Below are positions 14,053 through 14,076 of a stretch of DNA of 14,076 nt, in pieces. The notes under the pieces are model-generated. The model ran no database searches and was not told where the DNA came from. It worked only from the letters and a program-made list of their open reading frames with translations. The translations under genes were made by a program, and so were the position numbers. The stretch lies in contig MU646384.1 of assembly GCA_026770585.1 (NCBI GenBank), positions 563,244 through 577,319 of the forward strand, read 5' to 3'. The stretch comes from Baffinella frigidus (lineage: Eukaryota; Cryptophyceae; Cryptomonadales; Baffinellaceae). The number at the start of each line of letters is the position of its first letter. Position 1 is the first letter of the stretch.

Positions 14053-14076
14053 GTACCCCCCCCTCCCTCCCTCCCT

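Noticed and set aside
1-14076. Dinoflagellate origin (telomere repeat, G after AG)
   Set aside because: Donors are 19 of 20 GT, and the protein looks closer to plant UPF1. Not excluded, but less likely than a green alga.

Overview
The window looks like nuclear DNA of an intron-rich microbial eukaryote, most likely a green alga or a relative. It carries plant-type TTTAGGG telomere-like repeats. Its one clearly recognisable gene, UPF1 on the minus strand, reads closest to land-plant UPF1 (from memory) at lineage-informative spots such as [28 protein letters not shown] and [13 protein letters not shown]. The taxonomic call is an inference; the UPF1 call is not in serious doubt.

Positions 345-11868 (minus strand) hold the first 21 exons of UPF1/RENT1, the RNA helicase of nonsense-mediated mRNA decay. 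Exons 1-20 join in frame to 729 codons, and exon 21 adds about 39 more. Together they cover an SQ-rich N-terminus, the UPF2-binding cysteine-histidine domain, the regulatory 1B region, and helicase motifs Q, I (GPPGTGKT), Ia, II (DECTQ), III (GDHCQ) and IV (QYRMHP). The rest of RecA domain 2 (motifs V and VI) and the C-terminal tail are not in the window, so the gene is cut at the left edge or broken there.

Positions 11869-12029 form a compact 161-bp divergent promoter. To its right a second gene starts on the plus strand with a clear signal peptide. Its later exons (12485-12542, 13202-13285, 13776-13815, 13966-14052) are inferred from splice sites and compatible phases. I do not recognise the product.

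Most of the window is intron, and the introns are the unusual part. First, many hold degenerate telomere-like repeats (TTTAGGG, TTCAGGG, TTGAGGG) that are always C-rich on the sense strand of the gene they sit in, so their orientation flips at the divergent promoter. In at least eight introns they start at or within a few bases of the 5' splice site. Second, at least eight UPF1 introns contain decayed, same-orientation copies of the ends of the flanking exons, often with the CAG acceptor kept: about five copies of the exon 20 start, three of the exon 20 end, four of the exon 15 start, two of the exon 9 start, and others. Third, splicing signals are odd: CAG at 20 of 20 intron ends, little polypyrimidine tract, and donors poorly conserved beyond GT, including one GC donor. 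Together these suggest introns that grow by repeated local duplication at exon-intron boundaries plus telomere-like repeat expansion.
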